From Hyphochytrium catenoides (Eukaryota > Sar > Hyphochytriomycetes > Hyphochytriales > Hyphochytriaceae), in the NCBI GenBank assembly GCA_900088475.1, contig FLMG01000368.1, forward strand, positions 1 through 60,931: a stretch of DNA of 60,931 nt, written 5' to 3'. Made by a program: the position numbers and the translations under genes. Position 1 is the stretch's first letter, and every line of letters starts with the position of its first letter. A model generated the notes under the pieces. The model saw nothing but the letters and a program-made list of their open reading frames with translations, was not told the origin of the DNA and ran no database searches. Positions 47,401 through 59,900 of this stretch are shown here, in pieces.

Positions 47401-47551
47401 AGATGCAGAGCAGGCTGTGCCGCCTGAGCTCCTGAAGTTTGGCACGCATGTGAAGAAGAAGGAGCATAAGCTCTACGGTGCCTTTGCCAAGGATGTGGAC
47501 ATGACCAAGAAGGCAACAAAAGTGACTTTCAACGATAGTGATGATGAATAA
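44429..47551 (+). CDS. DBP3: DEAD-box RNA helicase, Dbp3 type
   Basis: Nucleolar ATP-dependent RNA helicase of 60S pre-rRNA processing. Seven exons close in phase (44429-45049, 45233-45424, 45590-45784, 45989-46199, 46360-46547, 46848-47253, 47379-47551), giving 661 residues. The first 207 residues are a Lys/Glu-rich tail with poly-Lys runs, typical of nucleolar Dbp3. Motifs in order: Q motif [17 protein letters not shown]; Ia PTRELA; Ib [51 protein letters not shown]. The C-terminus has [17 protein letters not shown], which points to Dbp3 rather than to Dbp2/DDX5. It is convergent with Midasin, another 60S factor, with 399 bp between stops. Confidence 0.93.
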
Positions 47552-47950
47552 TCAACCTATATATATGCGCCTCATTGGCGCTGCCTCCATCTCCGCTTCA
47601 GATGTAGTCCTGCCATAGAACATTCGTCAGATAATCCGTCTGAGTCAGTGCCTTGTAGCTTCAAACGCCTAAACCAATATGCTAGCAGCAGCACTTAAGA
47701 TCACGGCTCTTCCCGTTTCTCGCCATTTGTAGCTTTGGATTTGGTCTATCATCCGACCGATGCTAAGTTCCTGATATGTTAATGGCTGTCTGCACCGGCG
47801 GCTTGCGCTTCCTAGACGCGAGAAAACGACTACTAGACTCTGTACTCTTTCTACTTAGTTTGCGACGTAATGACCTCATTGCTTGAAATTGCATTACCTG
47901 CTAATATAGTAAGCCACTTTATGATTATGCCTATGCCTAGCACATCCAAA
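47552..47950. other. Convergent 3' region, 399 bp
   Basis: Between the stops of Dbp3 (+) and Midasin (-). Nothing recognisable seen. Confidence 0.5.
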
Positions 47951-50900
47951 TTAACGAACAGATTGTTGCCTCTGTACCAGCTCGAACCACTGCCTTAGAG
48001 CGTCTGATAGTGCTTCCGGTAGCAAGTTTATGTCCCTGACAATCAGATAGTAGGGGAAAGGAAAGCTTTCCATGTAGGAAGAGACCTGCACCTTTCCGTT
48101 CACAAAGGCGACGGACTTGGTGTTCAAAATGGAGCTCTTCTCTTCAGGATGGTCAATGATTATCAGCACGACCAGCTGATTCCTCTCTTCCGCCTCGCGA
48201 ACTCTTCTAGCTATGCTGTCTCTTCCATCTTTGTCGTATCGGCCGTCAGAGATCAAGAAGACCAGCTGCATGCTTTCTCCTCCCGATGAGGAACGTTCTT
48301 CTCTCGCTCGGTGGAGTGCTTCGCTAATCATGTCAAGGGTTGCCGCCATGTGGGTTCTCTGCTGGGCAAAATGGAAGTTGCTAATGATCCTGGCACCGCT
48401 CTCGTCAGTGAAAGGCTGGTTGAAGTCTTGAAGGAGCGCTAAGCTCTCTCCAAAGCTTGTTACCGCGATATCTCCGACCTGCATCACGTGACGCCAGTAA
48501 GCCCTCCGTCCCTGAAAGGTTAAAGGAAGTTGTATTGCTAGTTGATTGGTTCCTACCTCAAGTTGTGACAGAGCCTTGCACACGGTAGTCATGGCCTCAA
48601 GAGCCAGACGTCCGGCATGGTTGTCCACCATAGATTGCGAGTCATCGATAGCTACCATAACCTGAACCAATTCCAAGGAGGCGGCGTAAACTATCGTGAG
48701 AAAGGTTGACCCACGATACGGGCAACACCGGTACGAGGGAGTGCACTAAAGACCCAAGGTCCATCTTTTTGAGGTGGTACCTGGTATGTTCTCTTCGACG
48801 GCTTAGTTCTTCTCATCCAAATCTTGTCTTTCCTATATTGGGAAGCAATGTAGGGGATTACGCGCCGCATGTTGAGACGCTTGCCGGTACGATAGTCCCC
48901 TTGGAGCTTGGTTGCCAGAAGCGGTTCCAGGATCAGCCGCAGCTGTGCAGAATTGGGTGAAATGGAGAGAAGAGGACGCAGAAAGGAATGAGTGAATGGA
49001 CAGTTAGCATCGACACGGACAGATCAGGACAGAAAGCTCGCAACAAAGACCAAGCGAGATGAGCCGCTAGTAAGTAACCGAGCGAAGAGTGGGTAATGGA
49101 GTAAAGGGAAAAGAGAACCCACAACAGAAGCCGCCCAAGCCACTCACTTGTTCGCAGAGTCTTTGAGAGAGATGTCCAGTGACAGCACAATACATTGACC
49201 ACAGGGCGGCACTCTCGTCAGAGGTGTAAGAGGGTTTTGAAGAGAACATGAGTTTGTCCAGCTCTTCCCTCAGCTGATCTACGTTCTTCCTTTCCCCAAC
49301 CGTACGCTCTGCTTGCGTATCCTGCAGTAGGAGGAGGTTAAGAGCCCGTCATGGTAATGGCGCAACAGGAACATAAAGCGAACGGAGTTATCTCATCACT
49401 AGATAGACAGAGAAGAGGAAAGATGAGCGCCAAGTGAGGAAGCATGCTTACCGTCGATGGCGCTGTAACTCCACTGTTTGTAACGATAGTCAGTTTATCT
49501 CTTCCGTCCTGCATGTCCTCCTCCTCTAGACCTGACGGTTCAGGGATGTTTTCTTCTGCAATCTGGGGCTCAGCATCCTTCTTTTCTTCCTCTCTCGAGT
49601 CTGTTGCTTCCCGCTCCTTCTTCGTCCGAGAGTTCATCTTGTCCTCCATTTCATCCTTTATTTCGGGCTTCTCCTTATCCATCTTTGGCTCATACTTCTT
49701 TTGAGCTTCCTCGGCCTTGTCATCCTCTTCCTCCTCCTCCTCCCGATCTTGGTGCTCTACAGAGTCAGTCATGTCCTTGGTTGGTGCCAGGGTTGTCTTG
49801 GTATCTTCATCCATTCTTTCAGTGAGTTCTACCGATTGGTCTTCCTCTCCCTCTCCCTTCTCTGCATCGTCGGCAGACTCTTGGTCTTCTTGGTTTGCTT
49901 GTCCTAGCTCCTCCCGGATTATCTTCAGTCTCCTCCTCCACTCCTTGATAGCACTCTCGGGGTCCTTGTAGGGGTTCATATCAATCTTTTCAGTGTCCAT
50001 CTCTTCTTCGCCGCTTTCCCCTGCTCTTCGTGACGCACGTGGATCCTTATCACCGTCATCCTCCGCCTTCTTTTCTCTCTTTTCATCCTCTATGTCTTCC
50101 TGATCATCTCTCTGGTCCTCCTCCGTGTCACGTGGCATCTCTATCTCTTCTGATTGCTGAATCCCCTCGTCTCCATTTGCCTGGTCTTCTACCCCGAAGG
50201 CTTGATCATTACTTCGCTGTCTCTCAGGTTGCGTCTTCTCTTCCTTCTGTTGTGGAGGCTGCTCCTCTTCGTCTGTCCTTTTTCCTTCTTCTTCCTCTTG
50301 TTGTTTCTCTTCAGGAACCTCTCCAGTCCCGCGATTTTCCAAGTCCATCTCTTCCAACCTATCCTCCTCTTCGAGTCCAGGATCCTCTTCCTCTGCGGCG
50401 GTAGGGTTCTCCACCTCCTCCTGCTCTTTTTCGCCTTCATCTTCTCCATTTTCATCATCGTTTCCATTTTCTTCCTGTTCCTGGCCTTCTTCGTCAAGGT
50501 TCATGTCCTCTGGAAGATCCTCAACGTGCTCCTCCTGATCGTCTTCAGGTCCCAGTGGATTATGATGGTTCTCTTCGTACGCACCTTCCTGGTCCTCGTT
50601 CACTTTCTCCTCTTCTTCCTCCAAATTTTCTTCTAGGTTGGCCTGCTTATCAGCGCTTTCTTCAGGTGGACTTTCCCCTTCAGGCTTGTCTTTCTCGTTG
50701 TCTTTAGAATCCTCTTGATCTTCCTTGCCTCGGACTTCATCTGGTTCGGGAGGTGCAGAAATAGGCGCGTCTTTCTCATATTTTTCCTGCTCCGCTATAT
50801 CATCTTCATCGTCGGACTCATCGCCCCACAGGCGTTCGTCTACCACCTATTTGTATACCAGAGTTAGACAGAAGACATTCACTGAGGTCCAACACGAAAC

Positions 50901-53900
50901 ATACAGAAAGCGCAAAGGAATGAAGTGGATGATGAAAGTTAGCGGTGGAGCTGAGAGGAGATCTAGTTGCCATCCAGTTTTGAGGAGCACAATCACCCTG
51001 ACCACCCGCAGGCTAGAAGGAGGATTTGACTGACCTCTTCCTCTTCGTCATCCAGCTCTCCCATCTCTCGGTCAAGCTCCTCCTTCTCCTCATCATCTCC
51101 ATCCTTCTCTTCATCCTGCTCATCCTCCTCAACATCTTCCAGAGTTCCTTCAAAGTCATTTTCCATCTCTAGTCCTTTCTTTTTGTCCTCGTTGGAAGGT
51201 TCCTGGTTCTCCTGTTTCTCCTCCCCCTTGAGTCCCAGTAGCTGTTCTTCATCCTCAATCTGGTCACTGACATCCTTTTTGCCCTCCCCTTCGCCCATTC
51301 CTGGCACACCAGTACGCAGCACGATTTAGGACGGTGATGCCGGAAAGGAAGAACGAGGGTGACCCGAAACTCATGTTAACATGGGAGAAAGAGAGAAACA
51401 AAAAGGATAGATTGATCAACAACGAGAGAGAGAGACAGACAGAGAGAGATACTGAGAGAGAAAACGAGGCAGAAGAGAGAGATGTTAAGTGAGCAAGAGA
51501 GAGAAAGAGAGACAGAGACAGAAAGAGTCGAGAGAGAATTCAATATAGTGAAAGCATATCTCATCGGCCCGCCATGTAGTACCTGTTCCTTCCACGTCAT
51601 CGGTAAATTTGCTCCCTTGTTGCCCTTCTCCGTCCTCTTCTTCGCCCTCCGGACTTTGACAAAAGCCGTGCCTGGTGAGGTTCCTGGAAACTCTGATGGC
51701 TATAAGAGTCAGCTTTGCTACTGCCTTATGGCCGGAGAGCAGGTCTAAGAGCAGTCCCTTGAGCGCTGAAGAGAGTAGAGACAGGAAGTACGATGAAGAG
51801 GCAATCGAACGAAGATAGAGCACGCTCTGGTCATCGTTTCGTCCAGCGGAAGACGTAGTAGGTGGCGAGTATTGAAAGGCCTCCTGCATAGCGGCTTCAG
51901 TTTTCCGAACTAGATTTCCAAGATCGAGCCGATAAAGGAAGCGGCAAAGGTCAGAATGCAGGTTAAGAATTCCAGCATGTTCAGGTTCTTCGGCTTCATT
52001 ATCCCCTCTCGACTCGCTTGTGCGCTTCCACTTATACAGCTTTTGAGCAACCAGCAGTAGCTCCTCAACGTACTCCCCGTACATGGCAGTTGATCTTGGC
52101 AGGGTAGCCTGGCGTTGTTGATGTTCGTGCTCCATCTCCTCAGCCGTTAGAAGACAGCTCATTTTCTTAACCTCAGTGGACTCACAGACTCTATCTAAGA
52201 ATTGGGCTACAGAAGCGAGAGAGCGCTCTATGACGGCCGCTTGCGTACCATTTTTTCTTTGTTGTTCGTCCTCTCGATCGCCCAAAGATGCCATCTGCTT
52301 CTGCGTTGCCCTAAGTACCTTTAAGTTGTCCTCCAGAACATTGAAGTCCTGCCTGCCGAACACTTCGGGACGCTTGCTTGTACGGGTCTCAAGGTCCCTC
52401 GTAATTTCCAAACGGGCTTGGATTCTACTTCGAATAGCAAGTAGAGTGTTTCGGATGGCTTGGCTCGGGTTCTTCTGGCTTTGCAGGAGGAGTAGAAGAC
52501 GCGAGAGAGAGTAGTAGAGCGTTTGCATCGTTTGCAGCTGATAAGTGAGCCAATCCTTTGCTCGGGCAGAAGAGAAGTATGGGCCACTTCCTCTATGGCG
52601 GTCCGCCACAGCTTCCTCGCCGTCGTGGGGTCTCTCCTCAAGAGATTGTAAGAGGTGAGAGAGTTGATCCAACTCATCTACTGCCTTCACAACATACAGA
52701 ACCAGCTGCCTCTGCTGGATCACAAGATAAAATAAATGTTCAGAGAAGCCCACCATCTTCTCTACCTCTACAGAAGACAGGTCTCCACTAAAAGAAGAAG
52801 AAGAGTCCGTTCTCAAAGCTTGGATTTGGGCAAAAGAACGGTAGAAGTAGTCGTCTGCCCTTTTCCAGAGCCAGTATTCTCCTGAATAGTCCCGTTGAGA
52901 GCGCTCTTCTCCACTCTTTCCGGCGTCACTAGTGTCTGTAAGCGCGGTGCAAGCAGAGATCAGTCCAGCACGAAGTTTCTCTTCAACCGTGGCAAGAGCC
53001 GGCAGAGAGAAGACTTTCTTGGGGTCTTTCTGCTCTAAGGGGACAGATGCAGAACGGAATGAGAGACCTTCCTCCTGAAATGCCTTAAGAAAGTCCACCA
53101 GCGCCCTCTTCTTCTGTGCCTTAGGGGCATCTTTAGCCCTCAGATTATGCATTCGGGACAGGATGGAGGAGGAGTACTCCTCACAGATCTCTCCCAAGGC
53201 TCTTCGTTTTTCACTCACTCTCTCGTCAGAGAGGAAGGATGACAAAAGCTCACGCATTCTCGACGCATAGCTGTGGGTCTTCCCCAGGCTTTGATGTGCC
53301 AACGTAATAGGAGCGGTGGTCCTAAGAAATAGGGAAGAAGTTAGAATACAGTAGGCATCGGAGCTTAAAGAGACATACCAACAGCTGTCAAGCTCCTTCA
53401 TCCTCTCAAGGCACCGCAGCTCGTCAATGGTCAAGCGGTTGGTGAGGCACAATGGTCCAGGTGTTTTCTTTTGTCCGTTCTGAGCGACCCGTTTGTTACT
53501 TTTTTTCCTCTTTTTTCGTGTTTTCTCCATCGCCTTATGATCTGTCTCCTGCTCTTCTTCAGGATTCTCTTGCTTTCCAAGCTCCACCTGGTCCCCCAGA
53601 GATTGAAAGAGCTTCAAGTCACTATCTAGAGCTGTGAAGGCATCTACCGCAAGCCCACCCTCAATAAAAGGGGAGAAAACGCCTTCCATAGGCTTGCTCA
53701 ACACTTCTTCTTCATATTCACGCACTAGCTTGTGCAGTCGTCGGTGGGATTTCTCGGCGGATTCTGTAGGCACGAGCAGTTAGTAACGAAGCTTGTCTGA
53801 GATTCGGGGATGAACCTTGTGAGAGACAGATAGATCTAACTTAGCGAAGTCTAGGATCTACCGATTGCGAGAGAGGGCTCTAGCTTGAAGAACCGTTACA

Positions 53901-56900
53901 GTCAAAGGGTCGCCCTCGGATAGAGTGGGACAACGAAGTAGCAGAAACGAAAACTAGAGCAGAGTGATAAAGACAGAGTCGAGCAAGCGTACCTGCTAGT
54001 GAGTAGTAAGACTGCTCATCCCACTTGCTGATTTTGGCATGCTCTTTTAGTTTCCTCTCAATGGGTCCTCGGGATAGACCGACTGACTCCTTCAGAGCGG
54101 AGAGGAACTGCTCGTAGAATCGAGAGAGATGGAAAATGAAGAAGGCGATACGCTCTCGCCCTTCTGTTAGCCTCTTAAGGTCCGGTGAGCTGGGGTTGCA
54201 TGTCATTTGGGACATCTACGGGGCAGATAGAGAGTGGTAGGGAAGGGTGAGATTGAGTGCCATAGGACAGAGGGATGCACAGCGCAAAATTGTTAAGAGA
54301 CATCAACACATCGTCGACCGGACTTAGCGACAAGGTTCTTCAAGAGTAGACTTACCTCAAACTGGAACTGTCCCCAGAAACTCTGTAGCATTTCCAGACG
54401 GCTTAGGAATTGTCCCACGGTGGACGATCGTAGGAACTGGTCTAAGGCTTCTGCAAGCCCTAAGAGGTACTCTTCATCTCCCTCTTCCACTTCCTCTGCC
54501 TCGTTCCCCTCTGGATCTCCTACATGTGGTCGCTTGCGGGGTCTATCCAAACTCCATAGTGCTGAGGAATGTAGATTAAGCCAAGTACGGAGAGAGTTCC
54601 AATGGTCTCTTCCTGTGCAGTCTGAACGAGAGGACTGAGAGTCACTTCCGCCCGCCAAAATCTCGTGGTAATTCTTAGGAGAATAGCGTTCGTTGAGGAG
54701 CCGAAAGAGGTCAAACCAAAGACGTTGGCTTGACTTGACGGCACGCTGATCGCAAACCTGCAGAAGCTGAGGCCAGGAGCGAAGCTCCAGCCTTCGCCAC
54801 CGCGAGACGAGGGCAGAAAGAGGAGATAGTACGGTGGAAAGGGAAAAAGACGATGCAGCTACCTCCTCCCACTCCTGAGACTTCCTTAATAGGAGCTCCA
54901 AGCCAGATAACACCTACGAAGCTGGCGTTAGGAATAGGCAACGAGATCGTGATAAAGAAGTCTAATTCTAGTTAGAGAGGAGCCGAAGGAAATAGAACTA
55001 GTGCTTGTCTTTGGGTTCAGAAGACAGAGGCTCCTGAACCCGCACATAGGCTAGGCATTACCTTTCCAAGTGGAGACGTGATTGGAAATCTTCTTATCCT
55101 GTCGGCAATCTTGGCAAGCTGATGCAACACCGCGTGTCCGGGCCATTGTCGCAGAAGATCGCCGACTGCCCTTAGATAGTTCTTGAGGGGAAGAGATAGA
55201 AGTTGGACTTCTGATGGACAAGGAGAAGAGTTGAAATCCAGGGCACTTGCTTCTCTGTCAGTCATAAATCTCTCTCCACTGCCCTCAGGAGTGTCATCAC
55301 CTTTCTCATGAGAAACAGGGAGAGGAAGTGCAAGGGCAGCTTTACCCTCAACCAAGGCTTCAAACGGCGATGAGATTGCGGAGAGAAGGACGACAAAGGA
55401 GCCGCTAGCCACCCAGTCAATGGACTGAGGCATAGTGCTGGCCACCTCGGCAAGCTGAGAGGCCATTGCTATTCCGTCCAGAACGTCAACCAGTGTTTGT
55501 CTCTCTTCTCGTTCTGCTCCTTTGCATTTCGCATCTGAATCAACTTTAGCGCGCAAGAAGAGTCGCTGGTATTGTGCATAGATGACTTGGATATCCTCCT
55601 GCGTAAAGGTTATTGTATCTGATTGATCTGTGTCACAGGGAGAAGTGGCAGAAGTAAGCATGGGCCTATACACCTAGGGAAGTGAGAATGGACAGTAGCC
55701 AGAGAGGAGGATACAAGAGGAGGATACTAACGCTGAACTGCCTCCCACCTTTTTGATTGTCGGAGTTGCTCTCCCCAGGGTTCTGACCGAGAATATCCGC
55801 GAAGTCAACGTTCTGGAAGTCAGGAAACCTCTCTCGGAATTCCCTCTCCTCTCTCGTCAGTTCGTCCTCGACTGGTTCTTCCTTTACCCTATATTTTATC
55901 AGTTCCCTTTCCTTCTCCTTTTTCTGTCTTTCCTCCTCTTGCTGCTCGGCCCAAAGAGAGCACAGCAAAGTGAAGAGTTCATCAGCCATCTCCTTACTCC
56001 TAGCATCCATTTTAGAGGTTGTGCAGTGTCTCACCAATCGTTGTAGGGCGACGAGGATGAGGGTCAGCTTCAGTCTGGTACTCTCTCCCTTCGAGATATC
56101 CTTCAGATGCCCAACTGATCTAACTTTTCCGTTAGGAAAATCCCCTACCAGCATCTGGGCAGTTGACGGGCTATAGAGCACCTTGGTCGGGGCCAGAGGG
56201 TGAGAATCTGAGAGAAAATCAGAGAATGTCGGGAGAGTAAAGCCCAACAAGGAGCTTAGTACTTGATACTGATCGTTTTGCATTTGCTTATCTCTTTGTT
56301 GAGTCAGGTGTTGCGCGGAGAGGCGTAGCGCCTCTCGGACGTCGTAGACGGACAGGGAGAGAGGAACCCAGATATCACGGTAGCCCGAGAACTCAGAGCT
56401 GAGGCGAGACAAGAAAGCGTCTACGCTAGCTTGCCATACATTCTCCTTAGCCAGAACTCTCTCTTCTTTGGTCCTAGTGTCTTGTGTCTTCTCATTTCCG
56501 GTGTGGGATGCGGCCAACAGCTCATCAAGCAGTTCCAATACTCGTTTTGCTTGCATTAGACTGCTGCTGAGCTTCTGCAGCTGCTGGAAGAGGAGAAGGA
56601 ACGATGGGGATGCGCTGCGGAGACCATGCAGAAGTATTTGCTGAGGTCTCTCTACTATCTCTTCTCTCAATCTCTCTAGTTCTCTTAGGGAGACGTCTCC
56701 TTCCTGGTGGATAACAGTACTGGTAAGCCTTGGAGCCTTTGGTCCTTCATGTACTCTCATGTAACGATTAGGAGAAGACGGATAGCCCTTGTCGGACAGA
56801 GAGGCCGGATAGCAGTTGGTCACTTCTTCGTGACACTTCGCCGCGAACCACTTTGTGAAAAGTCGGGTAAGTCGTTGCTCCTGGAGCTCTGCTCTCACTC

Positions 56901-59900
56901 TTGGCTCTGAAGTTGGGTCTAAAGGAGATGCAGGAAGTAGAAGGGTAAACTTCAAGAGTCCTACCAAGCATAGTAACCTAAGGGCATCCTCCCTCGGTAA
57001 CCCTTCCTGCTTCCCGTCTTCTCTCTCAAGAATTTGGACCATCGGCACCAAGAAGAGATTTGCCACATCTGGAAGTCTTTCTGCCACTTTCTGGACTGCA
57101 TCTTTAAGAGTAGAAATAGGTAAGGAGATGGACTCTGCCTCTGCTGAATGGATGAAAGAAATGCTTGAGCCAGCTCCTTCCACTGCCTCAGTCAAAAACG
57201 AAAGTACTTCCCAGCTGTCAAGCAGGGCTCTCCTGCACAGAATCGTGTGGTCTTTGGCACTGTCGCTCTCATTACTATCGGGAACCCTCATCTCCCAATG
57301 TTCCTGCAAAATTTTCAGTTGCTGCATTCTTGGAAGTAAATCTTGAATACTCAGCCCTGAGATCAGCAGAGAAGCTTGTCCGGAAACTTCAGTGCTTGTG
57401 GGGGCAGAAGAACACACTCGGATGCCGAGCTCCTTTAGAAGAGAGAGGGTGTATGCCGTCGAGAAGCCCTCGTTAAATCTGACTGGGCCATCTAGATGAG
57501 CGGGGGAAGAGTGAGGGGAATACATATTGTTGGTCTCTGATTGAAGGAGAGGAGGACTCAGCTCATGGCTGAGAGATGCCAAAGCAGGTAATCGCCACAC
57601 TCTCTTTTCCACTGAGAGGAGAAACATTTGCGTGGCCGAGAAGAAAGAACGGAGCCAAACTCTGCGTCTTCGGGCCTGCTCCTCAGTCATTCTCTCCGTA
57701 GCCCCTGAACATTGTCCAATCTCAGCACTCGTCATCCAGTCCGCAACAAGCCACCGCAACGTTAAAAGATTTCCCATGTGCTCCGGTGTGGCAAAAGAGC
57801 GTTGCTCTAGCACCGGCTGAAGCAGCTCGATAGTTTCCTGAATATTTTGCATAAGGGCCTCCAAGCTGCGCCCGAGTGCTACCTGATGAGGTGGCATGTC
57901 TCTCTTCTCGTACTCAGTCATCAGTAGAAGACTGACTAACTGCAGGAGTGACGCTATCTCTTTTTCTTTCCTGATGGCCCAGTGGTCATGCACAGCCCAA
58001 GTCTGGATGTCAGCCCAGCGGGCCAGTACACTGTCTGCATGAGATAGATGTACCAGGTTGTTCTCTATCAATTGCTCACTCTCGCTGACTCCCATGACAG
58101 CATCACCATCGTCCTCCTCCTCTTGGCGCTCAAGAGCAACACTCTGCTGCTTCCTGTCTTCAAGAAACTGCTGTCTCAATCTGCCTCCCCTTTCCTTGAC
58201 GATCGTTAGCAGGGCCTTTAATTCCGAGTTATTCCGCTTCCCCTTGTCTTGATGCATCCACCAGTAAAGTGTTGCCACAGCCTGATAAGAACGACGAGAC
58301 GATAAGTGTAACATTCCTCTAGGAAAGGGTAGGAGAGAACGAAACAGAGATTTGAGACCTGAGCCATTTCCGCCTTCATCGGTCCATCAATGTACAGAGT
58401 TGGATGGGTCTGACGCAAGAGCTCGGCAAGAGAGAGTCTCTGGCCACTATTGGTGCCATACTTATACTCGAATGATGAAGATGTTGCCAGCAACTCATCG
58501 TACACTTCCCAACTTGACCTAGCCATTTAGCAGAAGCAACAGGACAAGAGGAGCAGAAAATTAGATGAGAGTTATACATCAATGGCTAGACGGGTAGTCG
58601 AACAGCTCTGCGTGTGAGGAAGGCAGGAGGCGGCGTAACCCGCCAAAAAGTACAAGTCCATACTTTTTAAAAGGGGAGCCTCTAATGACGAGGATAAAAT
58701 CGGACATACAGACCTGTTAGTGGGTATCGCAGGATGCTTGCGCTTCCAGAAGGACACAGCCAAACGACGGTGGCGGCCCTCGCCATGCTGTTCTGAAGAA
58801 GCCGATAAGATGCTAACGAGGTTATGAGCTCTGTGTCTCAGTTCGTCTGACACTTTTCTCCTCTCCTCTTCCTGGCTCTTAGATAACTGATCGTACAGGA
58901 CAAGGCTTGCAATCAGGTTCTCTGTCCTCTTTATGCAAATCTCCACCGCGCTCGAAATCTGTCTCCAAAGCAGCAATTGCTTTTCCCATAAGCGCTCACC
59001 TGTACCCATCTCACACTGTTGACGTTCTACTATCATGGCCTCGCATTCTTCTCCAGAGTGAAATGCACCCCATAGCGAGTCGCGCAGATCTACCAGCTTC
59101 TCCCTTTCCTCTAGTATATCACTGGAAAGCTCAAGTGGTTCACTCATAGATAGTTGTATGAGAGAGACAACTGCGAGGAGTGACAGCTGTGCTGCCAAGA
59201 ATTCATCAATCGCAGTAAGAAGAGGGAAGAGGTATAGTACCGAACCCTCCAGTGCAGCTTGCACTTCTTGATATTGTGACAACCGAGGAATAAGGTCCTT
59301 ACGCTTGCCGACAAGCCCCTTGCTGGCGGCATAAGAGCGTTGCATGAGTGAAAGAGTGCCAAAGGCACTGGAGGAGACGGAAAGCGTCTCCTCTGCCTCG
59401 GAGTAGGCTAGCTTTTCTCGATAAACTTGGGGCACCCTGTCAACTTCCAGGTCAATGAGCGAACGCCAGCACTCGAGTTCCTTGAGTGTCGCTACAGTTT
59501 CTTCCCCTCCACAATACGATAGCCCGACGAGAAGGGAGAACAGTCCCTGGTTGTAACGGACGTCCCATGGACTAGCCTGTACAACCGCTGTAAGAGCCTC
59601 CTGAGTCAAGCTTCCAATGCTATGGCCAGCTGGTTGGCTTTCTTTGCTTAGTTGCAAGGGAGGGAGTCGGGCAAGAAGCACATCTCTTAGTCGTTGGAAG
59701 ACTTCCATGGTGGCAGAATTGAGGTGTCTAGCAGCAAAATACTCCAGCGCCTCACGGGTCTGTCTTGCCATACGTGCTCGCTTCTGAGAGTCTTCGCTCA
59801 AATTGTCTCCTTCGCACCTTACTAATAGGGTCTTCTCCAAACGTGCCAAGTTATGAACGACATGACGGAGTACAGAAGATGAAGAGTAGGCGAGAATTAG

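Noticed and set aside
49444-50636. Plus-strand Ser/Leu-rich open frames opposite the acidic region of Midasin
   Set aside because: They are complements of Glu/Asp codon runs in a well-supported gene.
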